From contig NZ_SBII01000011.1 in the NCBI RefSeq assembly GCF_004028155.1, positions 1-64,000 of the forward strand: DNA of 64,000 nucleotides, given 5' to 3'. The notes below the pieces were generated by a model that saw only the letters and a program-made list of their open reading frames with translations, was not told the DNA's origin and did no database searches. This DNA comes from Flavobacterium cerinum. Lineage in GTDB: Bacteria; Bacteroidota; Bacteroidia; Flavobacteriales; Flavobacteriaceae. Each line of letters starts with the position of its first letter. The stretch's first letter is position 1. A program made the position numbers and the translations under genes. Shown piece after piece: positions 15,049-24,845 of the stretch.

Positions 15049-16273
15049 CGTTTTGCAGCATGTATGCCATACTTTTTATTACCCTGTCGTGTTTCTTGAC
15101 AAATGGGTTTTCTTCATTCCATACATATCCAGCCAGTACAGAACATATTTTTTCTTTTACATCCGGGTTTTCAGGTCTATGAAAAAATAAGGTTTGCAGG
15201 TTACCTGTATACCATTCTTTTACATAGGTGGCAAAAACATCTACGCCACGCCTCATATAGTCAGAGTATTCTGTTTCCCAGTCTACCTTTTCGCCATTTA
15301 ATTCTTTCAAAAATAATTTTGCCGAAAGCATCCCCGATTCTGTAGCAAAGCATACGCCGGAAGAGAATACAGGATCTAAAAACTCCGAGCTGTTACCGGT
15401 AAGGGTAAAGCCAGGCCCGTATAGCTGTGATACAGAACAGGAGTAGTTTTCAATTTTATGCGGTTCGAATAAAAAGTCAATGCCTTCAAAACGATCGCGA
15501 TAAAAATCAGACTGGTCTATTATCTTTTTTAAAGCTTCAGTATTATTTTCGCCACCAATAGCGTTGATGTAACTTGTAGGGCCTACTACACCTATACTGG
15601 TGTTACCGTTAGAAAACGGAATTACCCACAACCAAACTTTTGTCTCAAGAATGTCAAAAGTTATTTGAGTTCCTTCTACACCCTGTGGCCTTTTGCTATC
15701 TTTAACATGGGTAAACATGGAAGAATTCTCAGGAATAGATGAGGGAGCATCCAATTTTAGTATTCTCGGTAATACGCGTCCATAACCGCTGGAGTCAATA
15801 ATGAACTTGGCGTGTATTTGTCTTGTGTTTCCTTCTTTATCTTTTACAGTAGTTATAGAGTCGGTTCCATTAAAAACAACATCAAGAACTTCGGTTTCAA
15901 ATTCCAGGTCAACCCCTTTTTTTAGTACTTCCTGTGCCAGGGTATTATCAAAATCAGCACGGGGTACCTGCCATGTCCAGTCCCAACCTTCTCCAAATTT
16001 TTGGCTAAAATCAAATTCACAAACCTCTTCACCTCTAATAAAACGTGCGCCAAATTTTTTCTCAAAATCCATTGCGTTAAGAGCATCCAGTAATCCGGCT
16101 TCATCAAAATGATCCATTACCCTTGGTATCAGGCTTTCGCCAATAACAAAGCGTGGAAATTTAGAGCGTTCTACTACTTTTATCGTTACTCCATTATTAT
16201 GAAGGTAAGAGGCTGCAACACAGCCTGAAGGCCCGGCGCCAATAACCAGCACATCTACATTTTCTGTTAACAT
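15032..16273 (-). CDS. Flavin-dependent halogenase-like FAD oxidoreductase of the flexirubin locus
   Basis: 413 residues. An N-terminal GxGxxG FAD site (VIGAGPSGCVAA, 10-21) is followed by GESLIPR (45-51), the KFGARF segment with K73 where halogenases carry the catalytic lysine, and WLWVIP (215-220), the flavin-dependent-halogenase WxWxIP motif. Such enzymes use FADH2, oxygen and chloride to halogenate phenols, pyrroles or indoles; some relatives are mono-oxygenases. Its position divergent from the tyrosine ammonia-lyase gene suggests ring halogenation or hydroxylation of the pigment head group, and chlorinated flexirubins are known. A flavin reductase partner is not encoded beside it. Confidence 0.8.
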   Translation of the reverse strand: MLTENVDVLVIGAGPSGCVAASYLHNNGVTIKVVERSKFPRFVIGESLIPRVMDHFDEAGLLDALNAMDFEKKFGARFIRGEEVCEFDFSQKFGEGWDWTWQVPRADFDNTLAQEVLKKGVDLEFETEVLDVVFNGTDSITTVKDKEGNTRQIHAKFIIDSSGYGRVLPRILKLDAPSSIPENSSMFTHVKDSKRPQGVEGTQITFDILETKVWLWVIPFSNGNTSIGVVGPTSYINAIGGENNTEALKKIIDQSDFYRDRFEGIDFLFEPHKIENYSCSVSQLYGPGFTLTGNSSEFLDPVFSSGVCFATESGMLSAKLFLKELNGEKVDWETEYSDYMRRGVDVFATYVKEWYTGNLQTLFFHRPENPDVKEKICSVLAGYVWNEENPFVKKHDRVIKSMAYMLQNEKSAE

Positions 16274-16315
16274 TGATAAGTTTTTCCTGTTCTTAAAATT
16301 ATCTTAAAAAAATTC

Positions 16316-16323
16316 TACATTTG
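16316..16323 (+). promoter_or_regulatory. Predicted -7 box of the pigment operon
   Basis: TACATTTG fits TAnnTTTG and lies about 80 bases before the tyrosine ammonia-lyase ATG, in the gap shared with the divergent halogenase-like gene. No good -33 match was found. Confidence 0.5.
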
Positions 16324-16403
16324 TAACGCTGTAAAAATAGAGGAAAATTTTACAAACTTTAAAAAATCTTCTTTAAGAGAGCGCAAATATAATTAAACAA
16401 TTA

Positions 16404-17921
16404 ATGAGCAGTATAAACCAATATTTAAGCCTTGCTGAATTTGAATCTATTGTGTTTGGAAACAATAAGGTAGAGGTTAGTGCAGAAGTGCTGGAAAGGG
16501 TAAAGGAGAGTTTTGATTTCCTAAAAGAATTTTCGGCAAATAAAGTTATATATGGTGTTAATACCGGTTTTGGCCCTATGGCACAATATCGCATTGAAGA
16601 TCAGGACAGGATACAATTACAGTATAATTTAATAAGAAGCCATTCTTCGGGAACAGGCAGGCCATTATCGCCTGTTTTTGTAAAATCGGCAATACTGGCA
16701 CGACTAAATACACTTTCATTAGGGAACTCGGGTGTTCATGACTCGGTTATTCATTTAATGAAAGAGCTTATTAACAGAGATATCACCCCGCTTATTTTTG
16801 AACATGGCGGAGTAGGTGCCAGTGGAGACCTGGTTCAGCTTGCTCACTTGGCATTAGTACTTATAGGTGAAGGTGAAGTTTTTTATAAAGGCGAACGAAA
16901 AAAAACAGCTGAGGTTTTTGCCATTGAAGGCTTAACCCCTATCAATGTAGAAATAAGAGAAGGTCTTGCTTTAATGAACGGGACATCGGTAATGACGGGT
17001 ATAGGTATCGTTAACCTTGTTAACGCAAGAAAACTTGTAGACCTGTCACTTAAATTTTCGGCTGCTATAAATGAAGTTGTTAAAGTATATGATGATCACT
17101 TGTCTGCCGAGCTTAATAATACTAAACTGCATCAGGGTCAGCAGGAAGTAGCGCGACGAATGAGAGAGCATGTTAAAGACAGCAAGCTTATTCGAAAAAG
17201 AGCAGACCACCTTTATACAGGAGAAAATACAGAGACGATATTTAAAGAAAAAGTACAGGAATACTATTCGCTGCGCTGTGTCCCTCAAATATTAGGTCCG
17301 GTACTGGATACTATTAATGGTGCTGCACTGGTGCTGGAAAACGAGATCAATTCCGCTAACGATAATCCAATTGTAGATGTTAAGAATAAACAGATCTACC
17401 ACGGAGGTAATTTTCATGGCGACTACATTTCGTTAGAGATGGATAAGCTGCGCATGGTAATTACCAAGCTTTCTATGCTTGGTGAGCGACAGCTTAATTA
17501 TTTAATGAATGCTAAAATTAATGAGTTACTGCCGCCGTTTACAAATCTTGGTAAATTAGGTTTTAACTTTGGGCTTCAGGGCGTTCAGTTTACAGCGGTT
17601 TCTACAACTGCCGAAAACCAGATGCTTTCTAATTCTATGTATGTACACAGTATACCAAACAATAACGATAATCAGGATATTGTGAGTATGGGTACAAATG
17701 CTGCCGTGCTTACAGCTAAGGTTATAGAAAACACGTTTGAAGTATTGGCTATTGAGGTTATGGCTATTGTGCAGGCAATCGATGCTATGGAATATAAAAA
17801 TGAAGTATCTTCGGGTACTAGAAAAATATATGATGATATAAGAGCGATACTTCCTGTTTTCTCTGAAGATATGGTTATGTATCCATATGTGCAGGCTGTT
17901 AAGGAATATTTAATGAAGTAA
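16404..17921 (+). CDS. Tyrosine ammonia-lyase (aromatic amino acid lyase)
   Basis: 505 residues, cytosolic. It deaminates L-tyrosine to 4-coumarate, the aromatic starter of flexirubin-type pigments. The MIO cofactor forms from A139-S140-G141 in GGVGASGDL. NxxYGVNTGFG near residues 46-56 and NDNP (about 315) are also diagnostic. Long stretches match my memory of the characterised F. johnsoniae tyrosine ammonia-lyase far better than histidine ammonia-lyases of the hut pathway, and no hut gene is nearby. It leads the 32-kb same-strand pigment run. Automated annotation might label it histidine ammonia-lyase. Confidence 0.92.
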   Translation: MSSINQYLSLAEFESIVFGNNKVEVSAEVLERVKESFDFLKEFSANKVIYGVNTGFGPMAQYRIEDQDRIQLQYNLIRSHSSGTGRPLSPVFVKSAILARLNTLSLGNSGVHDSVIHLMKELINRDITPLIFEHGGVGASGDLVQLAHLALVLIGEGEVFYKGERKKTAEVFAIEGLTPINVEIREGLALMNGTSVMTGIGIVNLVNARKLVDLSLKFSAAINEVVKVYDDHLSAELNNTKLHQGQQEVARRMREHVKDSKLIRKRADHLYTGENTETIFKEKVQEYYSLRCVPQILGPVLDTINGAALVLENEINSANDNPIVDVKNKQIYHGGNFHGDYISLEMDKLRMVITKLSMLGERQLNYLMNAKINELLPPFTNLGKLGFNFGLQGVQFTAVSTTAENQMLSNSMYVHSIPNNNDNQDIVSMGTNAAVLTAKVIENTFEVLAIEVMAIVQAIDAMEYKNEVSSGTRKIYDDIRAILPVFSEDMVMYPYVQAVKEYLMK

Positions 17922-17951
17922 ACCAAACCAAATTATAAAATTAGTAACACC

Positions 17952-19052
17952 ATGAAAAAAATTCTATTATTTTTAATTCTTTGTGTTCAGGTGTCTTTTG
18001 CTCAGGATCTGGCACTTGTAAAACAGAATGGTAAATTGGGCTATATTGATAGAACAGGACAGTTTGCAATTAAACCGATGTATGATAAAGCTAAAAATTT
18101 TTCTGATGGACTTGCAGCTGTAAAAGATCAGAACAAATGGGGCTTTATAGATGCAAAGGGCAAATGGGTTATACCTGCGTCATTTGACGGGATAAACGAT
18201 TTTAACAGTGGCCTTTGTGTAGTAGAAAAAGATAAAAGACATTTTTACATCAATAAAAAAGGAGAAGAAGTGAAAACACCTCCTACAGAAAAATATTTTG
18301 ATTTTGAAGGCGGCGTAGCTTTTATCCGTCAGGCAAATAAAGTAGGTCTTATAAATACTAAAGGGAATATAGTATTAGAACCTAAATTTGATATGATTAA
18401 ATCATTTCAGGGTGAATATGCGCGTGTAAAGAACAATGACCGCTGGGGTATTATAGATAAAACAGGTAAGGTCATTGTTGAGCCTGTTTATGACGAGATA
18501 GGGAACTATTTTAAAGGTGTTACCTGGGCTAAGAATGGAGATGCTTTTGGATTGGTTATAAATGGCAAATTTAAAGCTATAGAGGGTGTAGATAAAATAT
18601 GGGACTTCCATGTCCAGGACCTTACGTATGCACGTAAAAATAAAAAAATAGGTTTTATAAACCTTAAAGGCGAATGGGCTATAGAGCCTAAATTTGATAA
18701 AGCCCGTGCGTTTTGTAAAAACCTTGCTCCTGTTTATATAGGTAAAAAATGGGGTTACATCAATACATCAGGTGCAATAGTGATAGATCCGGTTTATAAT
18801 GATGCTGAGATATTTAGTGAAGACGGACTTGCGCCGGTAAAAGAAAAAGACTGGGGTTTTATAGATACAAAAGGGAAAATGATTATCCCTACTAATTATG
18901 CTATTACAGCTGCGCTTAGCTTTTTAGAAGACGATCTTAAAGGGTTTTCTAAAGGTCTTGCAAGAGTAAAAAATAATGGTAAATGGGGATTTTTAGATAC
19001 AAAAGGTCAGCTATTGGGTAACCAGTGGTTTGAAAATGCAGAATTATTTTAA
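17952..19052 (+). CDS. WG-repeat protein in the pigment locus
   Basis: 366 residues: a signal peptide (about 1-18, SFAQ) and roughly nine WG beta-hairpin repeats of the form KWGFIDxxGKxVIxPxYD followed by FxxGLAxV (WGFIDAKGKWVIP, WGIIDKTGKVIVEP and WGYINTSGAIVIDP are clear examples). WG repeats form exported repeat surfaces with no known catalytic activity. The 30-base gap after the lyase and 15-base gap before the ketoreductase put it in the same transcription unit; an envelope role in pigment placement is conjecture. Confidence 0.88.
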   Translation: MKKILLFLILCVQVSFAQDLALVKQNGKLGYIDRTGQFAIKPMYDKAKNFSDGLAAVKDQNKWGFIDAKGKWVIPASFDGINDFNSGLCVVEKDKRHFYINKKGEEVKTPPTEKYFDFEGGVAFIRQANKVGLINTKGNIVLEPKFDMIKSFQGEYARVKNNDRWGIIDKTGKVIVEPVYDEIGNYFKGVTWAKNGDAFGLVINGKFKAIEGVDKIWDFHVQDLTYARKNKKIGFINLKGEWAIEPKFDKARAFCKNLAPVYIGKKWGYINTSGAIVIDPVYNDAEIFSEDGLAPVKEKDWGFIDTKGKMIIPTNYAITAALSFLEDDLKGFSKGLARVKNNGKWGFLDTKGQLLGNQWFENAELF

Positions 19053-19067
19053 GTAAGAAATACAGAT

Positions 19068-19799
19068 ATGAAGTGTGCATTAGTTACAGGTGGTTCCAGA
19101 GGCATAGGCAGTGCAATTTGCCAAAAACTTGCTGCCGAAAGCGATTACCATATACTTATAAATTATCAGTCCAATCGTGAGGCTGCCGAAGAAACATTAC
19201 AAAAAGTAATTGCAAACGGCGCCACAGGAGAACTGCTTAAATTTGATGTTGCTAATGCCGATGAGGTTAAGGCTGTTCTTGGTGAATGGCAGGACAATAA
19301 TCCGGAAGCATTAGTAGAAGTTATTGTAAATAATGCAGGAATAACTAAAGATGGTCTTTTTATGTGGATGACACATGAAGACTGGTCTAAAGTAATAAAT
19401 ACAAGCCTTAATGGTTTTTATAATGTAACCAGCTTCTTTATACAAAAGCTTCTTCGCAATAAATATGGAAGGATTATAAATATGGTTTCACTTTCGGGTG
19501 TTAAAGGTACCCCGGGGCAAACCAATTACTCTGCTGCAAAAGGAGCAGTAGTAGCTGCTACAAAAGCACTGGCACAGGAAGTTGCAAAACGCAACATTAC
19601 TGTAAATGCAGTAGCACCCGGTTTTATAAGGACAGATATGACCGGTGAACTTGACGAAAAAGAATTAATTAAAATGGTGCCTGCTAATCGTTTTGGTGAA
19701 GCCGAAGAGGTAGCAGATCTTGTGAGTTTCCTTGCTTCCAGAAAAGCAAGTTATATAACAGGTGAGGTCATTAATATTAACGGAGGTATTTACTCCTAA
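19068..19799 (+). CDS. 3-oxoacyl-ACP reductase (FabG-like SDR) for polyene assembly
   Basis: 243 residues of a short-chain dehydrogenase/reductase: NADPH site TGGSRGIGS (7-15), NNAG (about 87-90), catalytic serine in VSLSG (about 141-144) and Y154-xxx-K158, then the PGFIRTDM loop. In aryl polyene pathways this ketoreductase reduces each 3-oxoacyl-ACP before dehydration to a double bond. It is a normal-length FabG. It lies directly before a ketosynthase and an ACP, which supports a role in this pathway rather than housekeeping fatty acid synthesis. Confidence 0.88.
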   Translation: MKCALVTGGSRGIGSAICQKLAAESDYHILINYQSNREAAEETLQKVIANGATGELLKFDVANADEVKAVLGEWQDNNPEALVEVIVNNAGITKDGLFMWMTHEDWSKVINTSLNGFYNVTSFFIQKLLRNKYGRIINMVSLSGVKGTPGQTNYSAAKGAVVAATKALAQEVAKRNITVNAVAPGFIRTDMTGELDEKELIKMVPANRFGEAEEVADLVSFLASRKASYITGEVININGGIYS

Positions 19800-19824
19800 T
19801 TCATAAATAAACCAAAACACGAAA

Positions 19825-21042
19825 ATGGAAAGAAGAGTGGTTATTACCGGCATGGGGATTTATTCCTGTATTGGCACATCGCTTGAAGAGGTGAAAGAAT
19901 CGTTGTACCATGGTAAATCGGGTATAAGGATCGATGAAGAGAGAAGAGATTTCGGGTTTAGGTCATGCTTAACAGGTATGGTGCCAAAGCCAGACTTAAA
20001 AGACCTGCTTAACAGAAGGCAGCGTATAAGTATAGGCGAAGAAACTGAGTATGCCTACATGGCTACTATACAGGCGCTTAAACAGGCAGGGCTAGATGAT
20101 GAATATTTTGATAATAACGAAGTGGGTATTATGTATGGAAACGATAGTGTTTCTAAAGCCATAATAGATGCTACAGATATTCTAAGAGAGAAGAAAGACA
20201 CAGCACTTATCGGTTCTGGAGCTATCTTTAAATCGATGAACTCTACCATTACAATGAACTTGTCTACCATATTCAGGTTGAGAGGTATTAACCTTACTGT
20301 GAGCGCGGCATGTGCCAGTGGCTCACATTCGTTAGGTTTAGGATATCATTTAATTAAAGGCGGGCTTCAGGATATGATCATCTGCGGAGGTGCCCAGGAG
20401 ATAAATAAATATGCCATGGGTAGTTTTGACGGTCTTGGTGTGTTTTCTCCAGATGAGGCTGATCCGGCAAAAGCATCACGACCATTTGATGCATCCCGTA
20501 ACGGACTGGTTCCAAGCGGTGGTGGCGCAACGCTTATTTTAGAGAGTTACGAATCGGCAATAAAAAGAGGAGCTACAATATTAGCAGAGGTAATAGGGTA
20601 TGGGTTTTCTTCTAACGGAGGGCATATCTCTACACCAAACGTAGAAGGACCGGCCAAGGCGATGCAGAAAGCACTGGATCAGGCAGGGGTTAAGCCGGAA
20701 GAGATTGATTATATTAATGCGCATGCTACATCTACACCAGTAGGAGATGCTAATGAAGCAAAAGCGATATACGAAATATTTGGAAGCAGGCCTTATGTGA
20801 GCTCTACAAAATCAATGACGGGACACGAGTGCTGGATGGCTGGAGCAAGCGAGGTAATTTATTCGATATTAATGATGCAAAATTCGTTCATTGCACCTAA
20901 TATAAACTTTGAAAACCCCGATGAAGACTCGGCCAAATTAAATGTAGCGGAAACTACGATAAATAAGAAAATTAACATATTTTTGTCGAATTCTTTCGGA
21001 TTTGGAGGAACAAATTCGGCGTTAATTGTAAAAAAGTATTAA
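19825..21042 (+). CDS. Beta-ketoacyl-ACP synthase (FabF-type), complete triad
   Basis: 405 residues of a decarboxylating ketosynthase. The catalytic triad is intact: C163 (SAACASG), H300 (INAHATSTP) and H334 (MTGHE). It condenses an acyl or aryl-polyenoyl thioester with malonyl-ACP. The ACP gene starts 2 bases after its stop, so the pair is translated together. This is one of three intact FabF-type ketosynthases in the locus; which one makes the polyene and which the dialkylresorcinol alkyl chains cannot be read from sequence. Confidence 0.88.
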   Translation: MERRVVITGMGIYSCIGTSLEEVKESLYHGKSGIRIDEERRDFGFRSCLTGMVPKPDLKDLLNRRQRISIGEETEYAYMATIQALKQAGLDDEYFDNNEVGIMYGNDSVSKAIIDATDILREKKDTALIGSGAIFKSMNSTITMNLSTIFRLRGINLTVSAACASGSHSLGLGYHLIKGGLQDMIICGGAQEINKYAMGSFDGLGVFSPDEADPAKASRPFDASRNGLVPSGGGATLILESYESAIKRGATILAEVIGYGFSSNGGHISTPNVEGPAKAMQKALDQAGVKPEEIDYINAHATSTPVGDANEAKAIYEIFGSRPYVSSTKSMTGHECWMAGASEVIYSILMMQNSFIAPNINFENPDEDSAKLNVAETTINKKINIFLSNSFGFGGTNSALIVKKY

Positions 21043-21044
21043 AG

Positions 21045-21296
21045 ATGGACAAAGCAGTGATTATAGAGAAGATTAATTATTTCTTAATCGATGAGTTTGA
21101 GGTAGATGGAGAGACTATAGCGCCAGAGGCCAATTTAAAAGATACATTAGGGCTGGATAGTTTAGACTATGTAGATCTTGTTGTTACAGTAGAATCTAAT
21201 TTTGGAATAAAACTTGGTGAAGCAGATTTCGTTGGGATCGCTACATTTCAAAATTTTTATGACCTAATAGAAAATAAGGTGGAAGCCAAACAATAA
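21045..21296 (+). CDS. Acyl carrier protein 1 of the pigment locus
   Basis: 83 residues, acidic and helical, with the phosphopantetheine attachment site at S39 in GLDSLDYVDLV. It carries growing chains for the neighbouring ketosynthase and ketoreductase. A second ACP lies at 32471. No phosphopantetheinyl transferase gene is in the window. Confidence 0.93.
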   Translation: MDKAVIIEKINYFLIDEFEVDGETIAPEANLKDTLGLDSLDYVDLVVTVESNFGIKLGEADFVGIATFQNFYDLIENKVEAKQ

Positions 21297-21299
21297 TCC

Positions 21300-22184
21300 A
21301 TGAGCGAATGGGACGGTAAATCCAAGGGAAATCTCCTGGGGTATAAAATATTTGTATTTTGTATCAGGAATTTTGGCGTAAGAGTCTCCTATTTTGTACT
21401 GTATTTTGTTGCGACATATTACTTTCTTTTTTTAAAGAAAACCAATCAGGTTACCTTTTATTATTTTCATAACCGTTTGGGTTATACCCGCTCAAAAGCC
21501 CGAAAAATGGTTTTTATGAGCTATTATACCTTTGGGCAAACTCTGATAGATAAAACCGCAATTTCGGCAGGAATGCGAAACCGCTTTACTTATGAGTTTG
21601 ACGGTATAGAACGATTATCGGCCCTTTTAGCCAATAAAACTGGTGGTGTGCTTATTAGTGCACATATTGGTAATTTTGAAATTGCCGAATATTTCCTTGC
21701 CGATCTTGATGATAACTTCCAGATCAACCTTGTAACTTCCGACATGGAGCACAGGGTGATTAAAGAATATCTTGAGAGTATTTCATCTAAATCATCGGTT
21801 AAGTTTATAATTATAAAAGATGACCTTTCTCATATCTATGAGATTAATAATGCCCTGGCCAATAACGAACTGATCTGTCTTACAGGAGATCGTTATCTGG
21901 AAGGTATTAAACACATTACCCAGCCCTTTTTAGGAGAAGATGCAAATTTTCCGGCAGGACCTTTCCTTATTGCTTCACGCCTTAAGGTGCCTGTTGTTTT
22001 TGTGTATGTAATGAAAGAGAAAAAGCTGCATTATCATTTGTATGCCCGGGAAGCAGAAGTTAAACACAGGGATGAGCAGGCGTTGCTCAAGTCGTATATA
22101 ACAAGTCTTGAGTCGATGCTGAGAAAATACCCATTACAGTGGTATAATTATTTTGATTTTTGGCAGGCATTTAAAAAGAAATAA
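21300..22184 (+). CDS. LpxL/HtrB-like lysophospholipid acyltransferase family protein
   Basis: 294 residues: an N-terminal membrane segment (about 28-43) and a lipid A acyltransferase fold with the HX4E motif H122-IGNF-E127 (ISAHIGNFEIAEY), LTGDRYLEG and FPAGPF segments. In aryl polyene clusters a homologue transfers the ACP-bound polyene to a lipid or resorcinol acceptor at the inner membrane. Here it may esterify the polyene carboxylic acid with the dialkylresorcinol, the ester bond that defines flexirubin. The start overlaps nothing, and the gap from the ACP stop is 3 bases. Confidence 0.85.
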   Translation: MSEWDGKSKGNLLGYKIFVFCIRNFGVRVSYFVLYFVATYYFLFLKKTNQVTFYYFHNRLGYTRSKARKMVFMSYYTFGQTLIDKTAISAGMRNRFTYEFDGIERLSALLANKTGGVLISAHIGNFEIAEYFLADLDDNFQINLVTSDMEHRVIKEYLESISSKSSVKFIIIKDDLSHIYEINNALANNELICLTGDRYLEGIKHITQPFLGEDANFPAGPFLIASRLKVPVVFVYVMKEKKLHYHLYAREAEVKHRDEQALLKSYITSLESMLRKYPLQWYNYFDFWQAFKKK

Positions 22185-22232
22185 TAACGCAAAGGGTTGT
22201 AGGGATATAACCGTATTTTTTATCTTTAGTGC

Positions 22233-23897
22233 ATGGATAGCATACAGCCCGAGTTAGATACTATTATAATTGGATCCGGAGCGGGAGGTTTGGCAGCAGC
22301 AATATGCCTTGCCCGTGCAGGTCAGAAAGTACTTGTGCTTGAACAGCATTATGTGCCCGGTGGATGGTGCCATAGCTTTATGCTAAACGGGCAGCGTTTT
22401 AGCCCCGGTGTACATTATGTTGGGTTATTACATGACGGCCAGGCAACAAGTGATCTCTACAAAGGACTTGGTGTGGCAAACGACATGGTGTTTTTCAGGA
22501 TGAATAAAGATGCTTTTGAGCATTGTATTATTGGCAATGAAAAATTTGACATCCCCGCGGGGTTAGATAATTTTGCTGAAAGCCTGAGTAAGCGTTTTCC
22601 GGAGAGTGAAAAACAAATAAAAAGTTACCTTTCCCTTATTACAAAAGTAAACAGCCAGATGCAGATGATGCCGAAGATTAAAGGCTTTAGGCAAATTATA
22701 ACGGCACCGTTTAAAACCAAAGATTTTGTGCATAATGCTTTTTTTAGCCTTAAAAAAATCATTAACAGGCATGTAAAAGACCCAATGGTGCAGGCAGTGC
22801 TTAATGTACAGTGCGGCGATCATGGTTTACCTCCTGGAAAAGCTAGTTTTATAGTGCACAGCTCTGTTATGGGGCATTATTCTGATGGTGGATTTTACCC
22901 AATGGGCGGCGGAGGCGGTATTGTAAAGGCAATGACCAACGCTGTTAAACGCCACGGTGGTGAAGTGAAGGTAAAGATGAATGTAAAAAAAATATTGGTA
23001 GAAAATAATACCGCTCATGGGGTGCAGTTGGATACCGGAGAAATAATAAAGGCGAAACGAATAATATCGAATGCCGATCCATCGATTACTTACCTTAATC
23101 TTTTAGGGCGGGAGCATTTAAGTAAGAAGTTAGCAAAACGGCTGGATGCAACAAAATATTCTGTTACATCGCTAATTCTTTTTCTTACTGTAGATATGGA
23201 CGTTACTGCTGCCGGAATTGATTCGGGCAATAATTGGGTCTTTAAAAGTGAAGATGTAGATGCACAATTTGATGATTTAATAAATAATGATATAACCGAA
23301 GGTGATGAGTTTCCGGCACTTTTTATGAGCTGCACTACATTAAAAGACCCGGTGAGTTATAATGGCAGATACCATAGTTTTGAAATTGTAACTTATGTTG
23401 ATTATGCCAATTTGCCGGATTTTAAAGGAGCAGAAGATTATCATTGTGAAGATTATCAAATCTTTAAGGAAAAGGTTATAGCTAAGTTTATGAATACTGT
23501 GGAGCGGATGCTGCCAGGAGTCAGGCAAAATACTGTACAGGTGGAACTTGGTACACCAAAGACCAATCAGTTTTTTGTGAATAGCACTAATGGTAATGTA
23601 TATGGGACCGAAAAAACGTTAAAGTATGTAGGTCCGTTTGCTTACAAGAATAAATCTGAAATCAATAATCTTTACCTTTGCGGTGCAAGTACACTTTCTC
23701 ATGGTGTTGCAGGGGCAACATACTCAGGTATAGAAGCTGCTGCAAAAATTTTGGGATGCACAAGAGAAGACTTGCTTCAGGAAGATAAAAACCAAAGCAT
23801 AAGAATATATGATGCCGAAGATCCTGCTTCGTGGCCCGATTGGGTACACGCAAAGCGTGAAGATAAGGTAAGGCATTTTAAAGAAATTGAGTTATAA
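22233..23897 (+). CDS. CrtI/retinol saturase-like FAD oxidoreductase
   Basis: 554 residues: an FAD Rossmann site (IIGSGAGGLAAAICLARAG, about 12-30), a following E-x-H-x-x-PGG segment, and a C-terminal LYLCGASTLSHGVAGATYSG flavin-binding motif, as in phytoene desaturases and all-trans-retinol 13,14-reductases. It probably acts on the conjugated polyene or the cyclohexenone/resorcinol ring. Directly upstream of darA and darB, it is a candidate for the redox step of dialkylresorcinol formation. A second family member sits at 44066. Confidence 0.82.
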   Translation: MDSIQPELDTIIIGSGAGGLAAAICLARAGQKVLVLEQHYVPGGWCHSFMLNGQRFSPGVHYVGLLHDGQATSDLYKGLGVANDMVFFRMNKDAFEHCIIGNEKFDIPAGLDNFAESLSKRFPESEKQIKSYLSLITKVNSQMQMMPKIKGFRQIITAPFKTKDFVHNAFFSLKKIINRHVKDPMVQAVLNVQCGDHGLPPGKASFIVHSSVMGHYSDGGFYPMGGGGGIVKAMTNAVKRHGGEVKVKMNVKKILVENNTAHGVQLDTGEIIKAKRIISNADPSITYLNLLGREHLSKKLAKRLDATKYSVTSLILFLTVDMDVTAAGIDSGNNWVFKSEDVDAQFDDLINNDITEGDEFPALFMSCTTLKDPVSYNGRYHSFEIVTYVDYANLPDFKGAEDYHCEDYQIFKEKVIAKFMNTVERMLPGVRQNTVQVELGTPKTNQFFVNSTNGNVYGTEKTLKYVGPFAYKNKSEINNLYLCGASTLSHGVAGATYSGIEAAAKILGCTREDLLQEDKNQSIRIYDAEDPASWPDWVHAKREDKVRHFKEIEL

Positions 23898-23915
23898 AAA
23901 AGGGATACATTGCTA

Positions 23916-24827
23916 ATGAAAAACGTTCTTGTAATATACTTTTCACAATCGGGCCAGCTGAAGGACATCGCAAAAAATATTTCGGCACCATTGTTAAACG
24001 ACCCAAATGTAAATGTGGTATTTCATCAAATAGAAATGGAAAACCCGTTTCCTTTTCCGTGGAATAAAGAATTGTTTTTTGATGCTTTCCCTGAATCCTT
24101 TTTGCAGATACCGGCAAAATTAAAACCGGTGTCGCAGGAAATATTAAATGTAAAATACGATCTCATATTGTTCCATTATCAGGTGTGGTTCCTTTCACCA
24201 TCTATTCCAATAAATTCATTCCTTAAAAGCCCTGAAGCAAAAATGCTACTCAATAATACTCCGGTTGTAACGATAAGCGGCAGCAGGAATATGTGGTATT
24301 TAGCACAGGAAAAAGTAAAAGCCCTGCTAAAAGAAAACGGTGCATTACTAAAAGGGAATATTGCCCTTGTAGATAGAGCTGGTAACCTTATAAGCGTTAT
24401 TACCATTGTAGAATGGATGTTTAGCGGAAAGAAAACAAAACATTTAGGGATCTTTCCATTACCGGGAGTATCTGAAAAAGATATAAACGAATCGGTGAAA
24501 TTTGGTGAGACTATAAAAGAGACTTTGCACAACGGTGATTTTAACGGTTTGCAGGAAAGGCTTTTGGCTCAGGATGCGGTAAAGGTTAGTCCGTACCTTG
24601 TAGCTGTAGATAAAAAAGGGAACTTTGTATTTAGTAAATGGTCTTCTTTTATCATAAAAAGGAATGAAAAACGCAGGAAACTTCTAAAGGTTTTTGTGAT
24701 TTATTTGGTGTTGGCAATTTGGGTTATATCACCAATTGTATATATCTTGCACGTTCTTACTTATCCTTTTAAAATTGGTAAAAACAAAAAGACAGTAAAA
24801 TATTATAAAGGCGTTGAGAGCGTATAA
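23916..24827 (+). CDS. darA: Dialkylresorcinol condensing/aromatising enzyme DarA
   Basis: 303 residues. The N-terminus is flavodoxin-like (VLVIYFSQSGQLKDI, about 3-17), with a second flavodoxin-like segment ISGSRNMW; the C-terminus carries a hydrophobic membrane segment (about 255-280) and a basic tail. This layout matches proteins annotated as dialkylresorcinol condensing enzyme DarA, which with DarB converts two beta-keto acyl chains into a 2,5-dialkylresorcinol. The start at 23916 (MKNV) is preferred over the upstream TTG at 23910. DarB follows after 18 bases. Confidence 0.85.
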   Translation: MKNVLVIYFSQSGQLKDIAKNISAPLLNDPNVNVVFHQIEMENPFPFPWNKELFFDAFPESFLQIPAKLKPVSQEILNVKYDLILFHYQVWFLSPSIPINSFLKSPEAKMLLNNTPVVTISGSRNMWYLAQEKVKALLKENGALLKGNIALVDRAGNLISVITIVEWMFSGKKTKHLGIFPLPGVSEKDINESVKFGETIKETLHNGDFNGLQERLLAQDAVKVSPYLVAVDKKGNFVFSKWSSFIIKRNEKRRKLLKVFVIYLVLAIWVISPIVYILHVLTYPFKIGKNKKTVKYYKGVESV

Positions 24828-24845
24828 AAAAGCAGCGAAACAATT

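Noticed and set aside
16404..17921. Histidine ammonia-lyase (hutH) reading of the lyase gene
   Set aside because: The sequence resembles the flavobacterial tyrosine ammonia-lyase, and the surroundings are pigment genes, not hut genes.
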